Source of the DNA: Mesobacillus subterraneus
Lineage (GTDB): Bacteria; Bacillota; Bacilli; Bacillales; Cytobacillaceae
Length of the DNA stretch: 64,000 bases
Assembly: GCF_020524355.2 (NCBI RefSeq)
Contig: NZ_CP129019.1
Location: forward strand, 1,674,001-1,738,000
Direction of reading: 5' to 3'
The position numbers and the translations under genes were made by a program. Position 1 is the stretch's first letter, and the number at the start of each line of letters is the position of its first letter. Below the pieces are notes generated by a model. That model was given only the letters and a program-made list of their open reading frames with translations. It ran no database searches and had not been told where the DNA came from. Below are positions 13,372 to 22,299 of this stretch, in pieces.

Positions 13372-15114
13372 TTATGCCATTATATATTGGTCTTCAAGAA
13401 AACCTGTCTTATCCTGTACAATTGAATCTACTTCGGAACCTTCAAGTGTTTCTTTCTTTAGCAATTCATCTACTAGTCGTTCGAATTGAGTCTGGTGGGC
13501 ATTTATGATTATTTCGGACTTTTCTAGAGCGTCATCGAAAAGCTCTTGCATTTTTGTTTCCTTTAACCCTTTGCTAAAAGTAAGTGAGAAACCTTCCTGA
13601 AGCAAACCGGTGTCAACCATTTGTTCAATGATTTGTTTAGCTTGTTGGACATCACCGCTTACCCCGATACTGTGCTCACCTAGAATCATCCTCTCAGCGA
13701 CACCACCAGCAAGAATCATGGCAATCCGGTCAATCAAATCGCTGTGAGTGGACAAGTGAAGCTCTTTTGGAATTGGAGCCACATAACCTAGTGCCTGTCC
13801 CCGAGGAATAATCGTTGCTTTACGGACTGAACCAGGTTTAGTGACTGCTGATACAAGAGCATGTCCTGCCTCATGGATTGCTACCCTGCGCTTTGTGTTG
13901 GTATCCTGAAGCGTGCGGGACGTGCTTCCGAGTATTGTTCGGTCTAGAGCATAATCGATATCACTCTTCGAAATGAAATCCTGCCCATTCCTTAACGCCC
14001 GTCTACTTGCAGTTTCAAACAATGAATGCAGCTCTGCGCCTGAGAATCCAGAAGTACTTTCTGCCAGGTCATCTAATGATGCGACAACATTGTCAGAAAG
14101 GTTTTTACCTTTAATATGGATATCGATGATTTCTCTTCTACCTTTCGTATCAGGAAGAGGGACGTTAAATGAGAAATCGATACGGCCAGGGCGCAGGAAA
14201 GCATCATCAAGCATGTCTTTTCTGTTTGTTGCAGCAATGAATAGAATGCCATCGTTGGAATGTCCACCGTCAAGCTGAACAAGAAGCTCTGTTAGTGTCT
14301 TTTCACCCTCTTCACCGCCATGAGGCTTCCGCTTGCCTGCAAGAGCATCGACTTCATCGATGAAAATCACAGCCGGACCTTGCTTACGGGCACTTTGAAA
14401 TAGGCTTCGGACACGAGATGCACCTACACCGATGAACATTTCATTAAATGCAGATCCGCTCGCTGAGAAGAAATTGGCATTCAATTCACGGGCAATAGCT
14501 TGAGCAAGTAATGTTTTACCAGTGCCTGGAGGTCCGTATAACAGAATCCCCTTTGGAGGCTTAATGCCCATCTTTGATGATTTATCTGGATTTTTCAAGA
14601 TTGAAAGAGTCTGGATGATTTCCTCTTTCATTTCTTCTTGCAATCCACCTACATCTGCTAAGGTAATGGTAGGCAGGGGATTAGGCTTTGATAAACTGTT
14701 TTTCATTCGATTGCCTGCGCCAATACCACCTGTTTTCTTCTGGATCACGAACGCAGTACCCATCAATAGCAACAACACTCCGCCTAGAATCCATGCGCCA
14801 TACTTACTATTGTTCATATATTCATAGTTTATATTATATTTCTCTACTAATTTCTCAACCATCTGGCTGCCAGGAGGAACTTGGGAAACAAATGTTGAAT
14901 CTGGTGTCTCGAGTACAAGAGTTCCATCCATTTTTTCGATAAGTGTTGCTTCGCCACCATTTAAGTTCTCAATAGACTTGACAAGTGAAGAAAATGGGAC
15001 GGATACCTTATCATCGGTACTTTGAACAACAAATGTCGCTGCTAACGTGGTTATAACCATAAACGCCGCAAAATACGGAAGGATCTTAGAAACAAACTTC
15101 GGATTTGAATTCAT
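13372..15114 (-). CDS. FtsH-family AAA+ zinc metalloprotease paralogue
   Basis: 580 residues. Two N-terminal membrane segments (about 12-30 and 107-124) bracket a short extracytoplasmic domain. The AAA+ module has Walker A GPPGTGKT (194-201), Walker B FIDEVD (251-256), pore loop MFIG (usually MFVG) and the SRH region 'ATNRKDMLDDAFLRPGR', a run within 295-311. The peptidase zinc motif is HEAGH (414-418), with a third ligand in 'GVSGDVQQA'. It would degrade membrane or misfolded proteins. It is about 60 residues shorter than housekeeping FtsH, mainly at the C-terminus, so it is probably an extra paralogue. AAGGAG precedes the ATG. Confidence 0.92.
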   Translation of the reverse strand: MNSNPKFVSKILPYFAAFMVITTLAATFVVQSTDDKVSVPFSSLVKSIENLNGGEATLIEKMDGTLVLETPDSTFVSQVPPGSQMVEKLVEKYNINYEYMNNSKYGAWILGGVLLLLMGTAFVIQKKTGGIGAGNRMKNSLSKPNPLPTITLADVGGLQEEMKEEIIQTLSILKNPDKSSKMGIKPPKGILLYGPPGTGKTLLAQAIARELNANFFSASGSAFNEMFIGVGASRVRSLFQSARKQGPAVIFIDEVDALAGKRKPHGGEEGEKTLTELLVQLDGGHSNDGILFIAATNRKDMLDDAFLRPGRIDFSFNVPLPDTKGRREIIDIHIKGKNLSDNVVASLDDLAESTSGFSGAELHSLFETASRRALRNGQDFISKSDIDYALDRTILGSTSRTLQDTNTKRRVAIHEAGHALVSAVTKPGSVRKATIIPRGQALGYVAPIPKELHLSTHSDLIDRIAMILAGGVAERMILGEHSIGVSGDVQQAKQIIEQMVDTGLLQEGFSLTFSKGLKETKMQELFDDALEKSEIIINAHQTQFERLVDELLKKETLEGSEVDSIVQDKTGFLEDQYIMA

Positions 15115-15442
15115 AGTTTCAGCTCCTTAATTAATTCTAAATACCATTATAAGTAATATCCTAACGTTATGAATAGGTAATTTGTATGACTCCTGATGGT
15201 AAATAAATGAAATTAATAGGAATGATGTTTAGAATTGTTGTTAAAACGGGTATAAAGCCGTTTTTTGTCTATGTTGTTGGGAAAATTTATGTGGACAAAT
15301 TGTGACATTTATCTTAAATGGAAAAATATACAAGTTCTAATTCGGAAGCTACTTGAAACTTTTGGAAGGTAAAGATAGGATGGAAAGAGAAATACTTAAG
15401 TAATATTCTGACATTTATTTCTTGCATTCAGGAGGGGTCTTT
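15115..15442. other. Divergent intergenic region with an orphan hairpin
   Basis: Spacer between the divergent FtsH-like and MFS genes. Besides the hairpin at 15243-15268 nothing with a ribosome site was found. Confidence 0.5.
15243..15268 (+). terminator. Orphan terminator-like hairpin
   Basis: AAAACGG (15243-15249), 8-nt loop and CCGTTTTTT (15258-15266). It points rightward but has no coding gene before it, so it may end a small RNA or act as a leader attenuator for the MFS gene. Confidence 0.5.
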
Positions 15443-16687
15443 TTGAAGGGCTGGAAGAATCCCATGCTATTGGTTCTGGGAATTGGGATTTCAAACATTG
15501 GTAATTGGGTTTATTTTGTGGCTATAAATATATTAGTATTAAAATTGACGGGTTCTGCTGCTGCAATTGCAGGATTATTTATTATCAGTCCTCTGGCGAT
15601 CCTCTTAACAAATACATGGGCTGGCAGTGTAATTGATCGGGTCAATAAGAGAAGGTTAATGATTCTCATTGATATTCTAAGGGGTATCTTTATTGTTATC
15701 ATTCCAGTATTCAATTCACTAGTTCCGATTTATCTAATAATGTTCTTAACTAATGTAGCTGGGGCATTTTTTGACCCAACTTCAGAGACGTACATAACGA
15801 AGCTTGTTCCTCCTGAAAAGAGGAAACGCTTCAATTCAATTTTTTCGTTTGCAACATCCGGGGCTATGCTGGTTGGACCGAGTGTGTCTGGACTGCTGAT
15901 TATGTATGGAAGCATAAGTACAAGTATCTATATTAATGCAATTACTTTTTTCCTATGTGCGATAGCAATTTCTTTCTTGCCAGATGTTGATGAACGAGGA
16001 ACTAATGAACAATCCAGAGATCGAATTACGATGAAAATGATTACAGCGGATTGGCATGCAGTAATCAATTTTGGGAAAACAGCAGCAGGTTTTATGGTTG
16101 TTTTCCTGATTTTCCAGTTCATAACATTAATCTCCTTTGCACTTGATTCTCAGGAGGTAACCTTCATAAAGCAGGTTGTCGGCTTATCGGAAAAGAGTTA
16201 CGGATTGTTGGTAAGTCTTACTGGAGCGGGGTATGTTGTAGGTTCATTTGCAGTGACAGCTCTGGCAAATCGTCTTTCAATAAAAATGCTCTTGGGATTG
16301 GGGTCGTTTTTGTCTGTCACAGGATACTTAATGTTTTATCTTGCTTCTCCAGACACGGTACCTCTAGCTGTAATTGGTTTTATAATCATTGGTTTCTTCT
16401 CTCCATTCTCGTTTACTGGCTACACAACATTTTTCCAAAACAATGTACCGGTGGACTTGATGGGCAGATTCAGCAGTGCGTTTGCCTTCTTTCAGGCAGT
16501 GGTCCAAATCGTCTTAACATTGCTGTTAGGTTATTTAGCTGAAGTAGTGAACCTTCAAACAGTCACAATCGCATTCGCCGCACTGGGTATGCTTCTGGCT
16601 ATTGGCCTGACTTCAATCATATTCCTGCAGTCCAAGAAGGATCTGTTCATCCTTAAGGCAGAGAACAATTTAACAGAAGAGGGATAG
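15443..16687 (+). CDS. MFS efflux transporter (MFS_3 / macrolide-efflux-like)
   Basis: About 414 residues with roughly 12 membrane segments and the motif-A-like loop 'GSVIDRVNKRRLMI' between TM2 and TM3. The pattern 'LTGSAAAIAGLFIISPLAILL' near the start is typical of MefA/EntS-type drug or siderophore exporters. The TTG start at 15443 has GGAGG 7 nt upstream; an upstream in-frame TTG at 15422 has none. Single gene. Substrate unknown. Confidence 0.88.
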   Translation: MKGWKNPMLLVLGIGISNIGNWVYFVAINILVLKLTGSAAAIAGLFIISPLAILLTNTWAGSVIDRVNKRRLMILIDILRGIFIVIIPVFNSLVPIYLIMFLTNVAGAFFDPTSETYITKLVPPEKRKRFNSIFSFATSGAMLVGPSVSGLLIMYGSISTSIYINAITFFLCAIAISFLPDVDERGTNEQSRDRITMKMITADWHAVINFGKTAAGFMVVFLIFQFITLISFALDSQEVTFIKQVVGLSEKSYGLLVSLTGAGYVVGSFAVTALANRLSIKMLLGLGSFLSVTGYLMFYLASPDTVPLAVIGFIIIGFFSPFSFTGYTTFFQNNVPVDLMGRFSSAFAFFQAVVQIVLTLLLGYLAEVVNLQTVTIAFAALGMLLAIGLTSIIFLQSKKDLFILKAENNLTEEG

Positions 16688-16692
16688 TAAGG

Positions 16693-16725
16693 CTGTACTG
16701 GTTTAAAATCCAGTACAGTTTTTTA
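16693..16725 (+). terminator. Terminator of the MFS gene
   Basis: CTGTACTGG (16693-16701) pairs with CCAGTACAG (16710-16718), followed by TTTTTTATTTT. Confidence 0.9.
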
Positions 16726-16750
16726 TTTTAAGGAAATTATAAAATTATTT

Positions 16751-16826
16751 AAGGGTGGATAACAACTTGTAGTTTTCTTAATCCAGCACCTAGTCCATTG
16801 GGGATCTTGTGCTTTTTGTTCTTTTG
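16751..16826 (+). repeat. Degenerate copy of the dispersed GC-rich repeat
   Basis: GGTGGATAACAACTTGTAG...TTAATCCAGCACCTAG parallels GTGGGTAACTACAAGTAG...TTATCCAGCTCCAGCG at 20780, and it ends with TTGTGCTTTTT. Most of the core is missing. Confidence 0.45.
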
Positions 16827-16956
16827 AGGAGCTGGATATCAAATGTTGTAACATGATGATACATAAAACAGGATGATTGGCAAAAAATAGTTTTGATTGA
16901 ATATACAGGATTACCAATAACATTTAAGACGAGGTGTAATAAAGGGAGGGAAAAGC

Positions 16957-17460
16957 TTGTTCCATGCTGTTCTAATTGCAAGTGGGGTCGCATTGGCGAC
17001 CGCAAGGGGTAAGTGGAAAAAGTGGAAAGAGTTTTTGTCGACTTTTTATTACTGGGCCTTGTTTAGCTGTTTCTATGAGTATATTTCCTATATCGGAAAC
17101 AAACACTTGTGGGAATTTGACAACAATTTTATCAGTTTATTCGTAACGGAAACACTATATACGTTTATTTTTTACCCAAGCATGATTGTCTTGTTCCTCG
17201 GGAGTTTTCCAGAAGAAAGAACTAAAAGGTTCTGGTACTACTTAAAGTGGATATCTTTGTCGGTCATTATAGAGGCGATAGGACTCAAAATAGGAGCTAT
17301 CAAATTCGCAAACGGCTGGTCTATGGGCTGGGAAGTGTTTTTCTACAGCACGATGTATCCCATGCTCAGGCTCCACTATAGGAATCCTTTGATTGCTCTA
17401 ATTTTATCCGTATTTTTTGTCTTTTTTTATTTAATGATCTTTGACTACCGTCTTTTTTAA
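16957..17460 (+). CDS. CBO0543-like membrane protein
   Basis: 167 residues with about five hydrophobic segments and short basic loops, ending in 'FFVFFYLMIFDYRLF'. Size and pattern resemble the CBO0543 family of integral membrane proteins common in spore formers; the assignment is from memory and moderate. TTG start with AAGGGAGG upstream. Function unknown. Confidence 0.65.
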   Translation: MFHAVLIASGVALATARGKWKKWKEFLSTFYYWALFSCFYEYISYIGNKHLWEFDNNFISLFVTETLYTFIFYPSMIVLFLGSFPEERTKRFWYYLKWISLSVIIEAIGLKIGAIKFANGWSMGWEVFFYSTMYPMLRLHYRNPLIALILSVFFVFFYLMIFDYRLF

Positions 17461-17556
17461 AGTCACTCCCGATTGTTTTGGCAGTTAAGGGAATAGTTTC
17501 TATATATGTGTAAATCTTAATTAAAGCAAATATGAAAATTTGAGGTGTAATTTGAT

Positions 17557-19227
17557 TTGTCTTACTTTCAGTATAAAGAGAGAAAACTCATCATATTTTC
17601 ACTCATTGTGATTTCACTCTTTCTATCTCCCTATTTTATTTTAGGAGACGGTGCCCATATTCGGGTCCATGACAATCTTGACTCAAATTTGGCGTGGTAC
17701 AAGGTATTGGTCGATAGTGGACAGATTAATGGGTCATTACAATCCAGAATTCCTCAAATCATTAATGGACTGCCAAGGAATGCACTTGGAACCGAGTACA
17801 GTCTGATTGTCTGGTTGCATGTATGGTTTCCGACGATGATTGCCTATGGAATAAGTCAGGCTATCACCAGATTTTTTGCCTTTCTCGGAATGTACTTAGT
17901 TTTGAAGGACCACTTTATCAAGGATGATGACCTTAGCCTGATTAGAATCGGGTCTGCACTTGCATTTGCCCTAACGCCCTTTTGGCCGTCGGGGATGCTA
18001 AGTACATTGGGTATGCCTCTTGCACTATGGGCTTTTTTGCATATCAGGAATGGAAGGGGTAATTGGCTGCATTATTTTGCTCTGACGCTTTTGCCATTTT
18101 ACTCAAGTATTGTTCTGGGCTTTTTCTTTTTCCTCAGTGCAATGGGTTTATTCTGGCTTAGTGATGTTATTCGAGGCAAAGGATGGAACTGGAGATTCTT
18201 CAGAGCAATAGCTTATATGACCGCTGTTTACTTAATCACTGATTACAGACTGGTATACTCCTTTCTATTCGATGGTGAGCCGAATAGCAGGGATGAATAT
18301 TTTCATGCCCGCCTGTCTTTCTGGCATTCTGTCAAACTTACCTTGAAAAATTACTTGTTTGGACATACCCATGTAATGACAGTACATACCCTTGTTATTT
18401 TGCCGGTCATATTTGCTGCACTGTTTCTTATTTGGAAGCAAAGTAAATGGGTGAAAGAGCGTATATTTGTTTTCTTATTTGTGCTGAATTTCGTTTTATC
18501 TGCCTGGTATGCCTTTTGGTTTTATAAAGGGTGGCTACCTTTAACGGAGAAATTCCATTTTCTTGATACATTTAATTTTGCCAGGTATCACTTTTTGCGT
18601 CCATTAGTATTGTACCTGTTGTTTGCGATTGGCCTGAAGATACTCTCGGATAATAAAATATTGAGAAAAATTGTCCCCTGGTTGGTGGCTGCACAAATTA
18701 TATTACTGATGTTTACAAATGAAGAGATTGTTCATCGCAAAAAGCCGAGTGTTCGGCAGTTTTATGCAGAGGAGCAATTTAATGAAATTAAAAAACACAT
18801 AGGAAAACCTCAATATAGCTATCGTGTAGCCAGTATAGGATTACATCCAGCAATAGCACAATTTAATGGATTTTACACACTGGACACCTACAATAATTTT
18901 TATCCTCTGAGTTATAAATATCAATTCAGGAAAATTATCGAAAAAGAACTAGACAAAAACAAACGCATCAGAATTTATTTCGATGAGTGGGGCGGACGTT
19001 GCTATCTCTTTACTGATGAAATAGGAAAGCATTATCTGTTTAAAAAAACAACAAAAAGAAGAATCGAAAATATTGATTTAAATCTAGAGCACTTCAAACA
19101 AATGGGTGGGAGATTTATCTTTTCTTCCGTTCCGATTGAAAACGAAATGGAAAATAACATGAAGCTAGATAAAGTCTTCACTTCAAAGGACAGCGCTTGG
19201 AAAATTTACCTCTATGAAGCTCTATAA
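17557..19227 (+). CDS. YkoS-like polytopic membrane protein (DUF6044)
   Basis: 556 residues: about ten membrane segments up to residue ~395, then a ~160-residue extracytoplasmic C-terminal domain ('YRVASIGLHPAIAQFNGFYT'). Layout and the position next to a GT2 enzyme match Bacillus subtilis ykoS beside ykoT. It resembles GT-C type or flippase-associated proteins that use polyprenyl-linked sugars. TTG start with GAGGTG upstream; the GT2 gene follows after 18 nt. Function of the family is not established. Confidence 0.75.
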   Translation: MSYFQYKERKLIIFSLIVISLFLSPYFILGDGAHIRVHDNLDSNLAWYKVLVDSGQINGSLQSRIPQIINGLPRNALGTEYSLIVWLHVWFPTMIAYGISQAITRFFAFLGMYLVLKDHFIKDDDLSLIRIGSALAFALTPFWPSGMLSTLGMPLALWAFLHIRNGRGNWLHYFALTLLPFYSSIVLGFFFFLSAMGLFWLSDVIRGKGWNWRFFRAIAYMTAVYLITDYRLVYSFLFDGEPNSRDEYFHARLSFWHSVKLTLKNYLFGHTHVMTVHTLVILPVIFAALFLIWKQSKWVKERIFVFLFVLNFVLSAWYAFWFYKGWLPLTEKFHFLDTFNFARYHFLRPLVLYLLFAIGLKILSDNKILRKIVPWLVAAQIILLMFTNEEIVHRKKPSVRQFYAEEQFNEIKKHIGKPQYSYRVASIGLHPAIAQFNGFYTLDTYNNFYPLSYKYQFRKIIEKELDKNKRIRIYFDEWGGRCYLFTDEIGKHYLFKKTTKRRIENIDLNLEHFKQMGGRFIFSSVPIENEMENNMKLDKVFTSKDSAWKIYLYEAL

Positions 19228-19245
19228 CAGCGAGGAGGCTAATCA

Positions 19246-20280
19246 ATGAATATGCCGATTTTAACAATTATCGTTCCTTGTTTTAATGAGGAAGAAGTTT
19301 TGGAAGAGACTATTAATCAGTTAACAACAAAGCTTAGTGAACTGGTCACCGATTATATGGTATCAGAAAAAAGCAAAATCTTATTCGTCGATGATGGCAG
19401 CATGGATAGGACTTGGCACTTGATTTATAAGGCAAGTTTGAACAACGAAATGGTAAAAGGTCTAAAGCTCTCGAGAAATGCAGGGCATCAAAATGCTCTG
19501 CTTGCCGGACTTTTTTCAGCCAAAGAGGCTTCTGATTGCATAGTAACCATTGATGCGGATCTGCAGGATGATATTCACGCCATTACCGAGATGGTCATAA
19601 AGTTCAACGAGGGCTACGAGGTTGTTTATGGTGTGCGTAGCAGCAGGGAGCGTGACACATTATTCAAACGTTTTACTGCAGAAGGTTTTTACAAACTAAT
19701 GGATAAGCTTGGAGTCAAACTTGTCTTCAACCATGCTGATTTTCGTTTGATGGGCAAGAGGGCGGTTGAAGAATTGGAGCATTTTGCTGAAAGCAATATG
19801 TTTCTCCGAGGGATTGTGCCCTTAATCGGTTTTAACTCAACCTCTGTTTACTATGAAAGGAAGGAAAGGGTTGCGGGGGAAACAAAGTATCCATTAAGAA
19901 AAATGCTGGCGTTTGCCTTTGACGGAATCACTTCTTTTTCGGTTACACCGATAAGATTCGTCATGCTTGTAGGGTGCCTCTCATTTTTTGTAAGCCTTGT
20001 TTTCGGTCTTTACTTCCTTTCCCTGAAGCTGTTCGGTAACACAGAACTTGGATGGACTTCGTTGATCACATCGATTTGGCTAATTGGAGGGCTGCAATTA
20101 ATTGCACTGGGACTAGTAGGAGAATATATTGGCAAAATCTATAAGGAAACTAAGCGGAGGCCAAAGTATATTATCGATGTCGATCTCTTTAATCTGCCAG
20201 CAACCAGAAAACTGATGAACATGGAAGGAGCAGACCATGAGTCAATCGTTGAAAATTGGAAGCTATCTGAGAATAACTAA
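19246..20280 (+). CDS. YkoT-like GT2 glycosyltransferase (polyprenyl-phosphate sugar synthase type)
   Basis: 344 residues. The N-terminal GT-A domain has 'IIVPCFNEEEVLEETI', 'VDDGSMDRTW' and 'TIDADLQDD' (nucleotide/metal Asp motifs). Two C-terminal membrane helices (about 240-265 and 275-297) follow, as in DPM1/GtrB/ArnC enzymes that transfer a sugar to undecaprenyl phosphate. Coupled with the YkoS-like gene before and a GtrA-type flippase after (44-nt overlap), so the three probably make and flip a lipid-linked sugar for envelope decoration. GAGGAGG before the ATG. Confidence 0.85.
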   Translation: MNMPILTIIVPCFNEEEVLEETINQLTTKLSELVTDYMVSEKSKILFVDDGSMDRTWHLIYKASLNNEMVKGLKLSRNAGHQNALLAGLFSAKEASDCIVTIDADLQDDIHAITEMVIKFNEGYEVVYGVRSSRERDTLFKRFTAEGFYKLMDKLGVKLVFNHADFRLMGKRAVEELEHFAESNMFLRGIVPLIGFNSTSVYYERKERVAGETKYPLRKMLAFAFDGITSFSVTPIRFVMLVGCLSFFVSLVFGLYFLSLKLFGNTELGWTSLITSIWLIGGLQLIALGLVGEYIGKIYKETKRRPKYIIDVDLFNLPATRKLMNMEGADHESIVENWKLSENN

Positions 20281-20732
20281 CCAAATGACAAAAAGAAATG
20301 GCTTAGGTTTAGCAAACTTTCCTCCTTTCTTTAAATTCCTGTTTGTTGGTACACTCAATACCTTTGTTGGCATGGGACTTATCCTGATACTGAAAAATGG
20401 ATTGGAATGGCTATATTGGTATGCGACGTTCACCGGAAATGCTATAGGGGCTGCTGTAAGCTATCTATTGAATCGAACGTTTACATTTAATAGCAAGGTT
20501 CCCTTTCAGATTGGGGGACCAAGATTTTTTTTAGTGGTCCTGGCATGTTACTTCCTTTCATTCACTGTCAGCCACTTAATAACAAGAACAATCGACTCCT
20601 CAATAGTGTGGCATTTCTATATAGATTCCGATAATATTGCGATTCTACTCGGGGGCCCTCCTATACACGATCACGAACTATATCGGACAAAAAACCTTTG
20701 TTTTTAAGGATCAAATTAAAAGCAGCTCTTGA
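20237..20732 (+). pseudogene. GtrA-family flippase, frameshifted near the C-terminus
   Basis: Four-helix GtrA/DPMS-type membrane protein ('FFKFLFVGTLNTFVGMG', 'YLLNRTFTFNSK'). As given, the frame ends at 20707 with a non-family tail 'GGPPIHDHELYRTKN'. Dropping one G from the five-G run 20651-20655 gives 'ALLYTITNYIGQKTFVFKD', the canonical GtrA ending, with a stop at 20730-20732 inside the terminator loop (164 aa). It would flip polyprenyl-phosphate sugar made by the GT2 enzyme. GGAAGGAG supports the start at 20237. The lesion is real decay or a homopolymer sequencing error. Confidence 0.85.
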
Positions 20733-20745
20733 TGCTGCTTTTTTT
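20719..20745 (+). terminator. Terminator of the YkoS/YkoT/GtrA operon
   Basis: AAAGCAGC (20719-20726), loop of 7, GCTGCTTT (20734-20741) and a T run. Confidence 0.85.
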
Positions 20746-20779
20746 AATTGTTAACCAGGAAATTACAACATTTATTAAG

Positions 20780-20930
20780 TGTGGGTAACTACAAGTAGTT
20801 TCTTTATCCAGCTCCAGCGCCTAGCCCCTCGAGACGCTTCGGTCCTGCCAATGAAGTCAAAGGACGACTTCACTGTCAGGCCCTCCAGCGCTTGTCGCGG
20901 CTGAACGAGGCGCTTGCGCTTTTTTTTTCT
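20780..20930 (+). repeat. Dispersed GC-rich repeat, copy B
   Basis: Runs from GTGGGTAACTACAAGTAG through CTCCAGCGCCTAGCCCCTCG, GACGCTTCGGTCCTGCCAAT, the GAAGTC.AAGG.CGACTTCA dyad and CCCTCCAGCGCTTGTCG to GGCGCTTGCGCTTTTTTTT. The final GCGC-TT-GCGC plus T run can itself terminate transcription. Confidence 0.85.
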
Positions 20931-21050
20931 TGACTGAAAGTCCAAATAGAGATAAAAATGAATAGGTGTGAATTTTTTCTTTAGGAAGGTTACATAACAT
21001 AGCAAGTAACCAATAACTTAAATTTACCTTTAAAGGAGCAAGACCACTTC

Positions 21051-21878
21051 ATGAACATTTGGGAATTATTTGTGGCATTTATACTAGGGTTAGTAGAAGG
21101 TTTAACTGAATTTGCTCCTGTTTCATCTACCGGTCATATGATTATTGTTGATGACCTGTTATTGCACTCTAAACAATTATTCACAGAACCAGTTGCCAAT
21201 ACCTTCAAAGTAGTCATTCAATTAGGATCTATATTAGCAGTGGTCATTGTATTTAAGGAGCGTTTCATTAATCTGTTAGCTCTTAAAAGAGGGGTTTCAA
21301 TCGGAGATTCCACAGGCCGGTTAAGTCTGCCTAAGGTAATTGTTGGTTTGATTCCTGCCGGGTTCACAGGTGTTTTATTTGAAGACTATATTGACGAACA
21401 TCTTTTTTCGGTAGAAACAGTCATAATCGGTTTAGTAGTCGGTGCATTCCTATTAATTCTCGCAGACCGTCTGCAGCCGAAACAACTTAAGACTGAAGAT
21501 GTTGATCAAATCAGCTTTAAACAAGCATTTGGAGTAGGTTTGTTCCAATGTCTCGGATTATGGCCTGGGTTCTCAAGATCAGGTTCTACCATTGCCGGAG
21601 GAGTTCTTCTTGGTATGAGCCATCGAGCAGCATCCGATTTCACTTTCATCATGGCGGTTCCTATCATGCTGGGTGCCAGTGGAATATCCCTGTTGAAAAA
21701 TTGGAAGTGTTTTACGATTGATGCACTGCCATTTTTCAGCGTAGGCTTCATCAGCGCGTTCGTCTTTGCTTTAATATTCATTAAGTTCTTTTTGAGGTTA
21801 ATCAACAAAATTAAATTGGTGCCTTTTGCGATTTATCGAATCATATTGGCAGCTGTGATTTATTTTATTTTTCTGTAA
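21051..21878 (+). CDS. uppP: Undecaprenyl-diphosphatase UppP (BacA)
   Basis: 275 residues, polytopic. Family motif 1 is EGLTEFAPVSSTGHM (16-30), with E20, S26 and H29 at catalytic positions; motif 2 is PGFSRSGSTIAGG (about 168-180) with the conserved Arg. It dephosphorylates undecaprenyl diphosphate at the outer face of the membrane to recycle the lipid carrier, and it can give bacitracin tolerance. Single gene with its own terminator. Its presence fits the neighbouring polyprenyl-sugar genes. Confidence 0.96.
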   Translation: MNIWELFVAFILGLVEGLTEFAPVSSTGHMIIVDDLLLHSKQLFTEPVANTFKVVIQLGSILAVVIVFKERFINLLALKRGVSIGDSTGRLSLPKVIVGLIPAGFTGVLFEDYIDEHLFSVETVIIGLVVGAFLLILADRLQPKQLKTEDVDQISFKQAFGVGLFQCLGLWPGFSRSGSTIAGGVLLGMSHRAASDFTFIMAVPIMLGASGISLLKNWKCFTIDALPFFSVGFISAFVFALIFIKFFLRLINKIKLVPFAIYRIILAAVIYFIFL

Positions 21879-21882
21879 TTTG

Positions 21883-21917
21883 AAAAGGAAAAGGCCAGTA
21901 AAAGCCTTTTCCTTTTT
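21883..21917. terminator. Terminator of uppP (bidirectional)
   Basis: AAAAGGAAAAGGC (21883-21895) and GCCTTTTCCTTTT (21904-21916), loop 8 nt. It also faces the converging 50-aa gene on the minus strand. Confidence 0.9.
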
Positions 21918-21934
21918 ACGTTTACAAATATCCT

Positions 21935-22087
21935 TTACCAGCGGTGGGCTTTCGCGTTCCCTCTCGCAAGAATGGTGTTCTTCGTGACCTGTGTCTGTCC
22001 ATTCACTTGAGAATTCAATCGCTTGCGCCTTGTCCAAGCGTGGTGGAAAAGTTCTGAGTGCGGATCCAAATGATCTTTGTAACTCAT
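21935..22087 (-). CDS. Small basic protein (50 aa), conserved-looking
   Basis: Starts MSYKDHLDPHSELFHH and ends GNAKAHRW, with 'RKRLNSQVNGQTQVTKNTI' in the middle. Very basic and histidine-rich. The minus-strand ATG at 22087 is preceded by CTGAGGTGATAGT, a strong Bacillus ribosome site, and the gene runs into the bidirectional terminator after uppP. The QVNGxT motif recalls small Bacillus YpzG-type proteins, but I cannot confirm the family. A plus-strand ORF over the same stretch lacks a ribosome site. Function unknown. Confidence 0.75.
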   Translation of the reverse strand: MSYKDHLDPHSELFHHAWTRRKRLNSQVNGQTQVTKNTILARGNAKAHRW

Positions 22088-22219
22088 ACTATCACCTCAG
22101 GAGTGGATTTTTGAAACGTCTGATATTCGTAAGAACATCACTAATAGCGTTTGTAATATCAAATAGCAATATACATTAGAGAAATTGAGCAAAGGAATTA
22201 AATCTTTTTTTGCTTTTTT

Positions 22220-22245
22220 TGTAACTTTTTACAATTTTCATCGTA
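22220..22245 (+). promoter_or_regulatory. ECF sigma-type promoter of the ABC exporter
   Basis: TGTAAC (22220-22225), followed by a T-rich stretch, an N16 spacer and CGTA (22242-22245). This fits SigW/SigX/SigM-class promoters (TGAAAC/TGTAAC-N16-CGTA/CGTC) controlling envelope-stress genes. No SigA promoter was seen here. Confidence 0.6.
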
Positions 22246-22299
22246 TTAAACTTTGTGAGGTAAAGGAATTTAAATTTTATGTTGAAATGAGGAGATTCT

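Noticed and set aside
15208..15303. 31-codon ORF before the MFS gene
   Set aside because: No ribosome site, and the orphan hairpin lies inside it.
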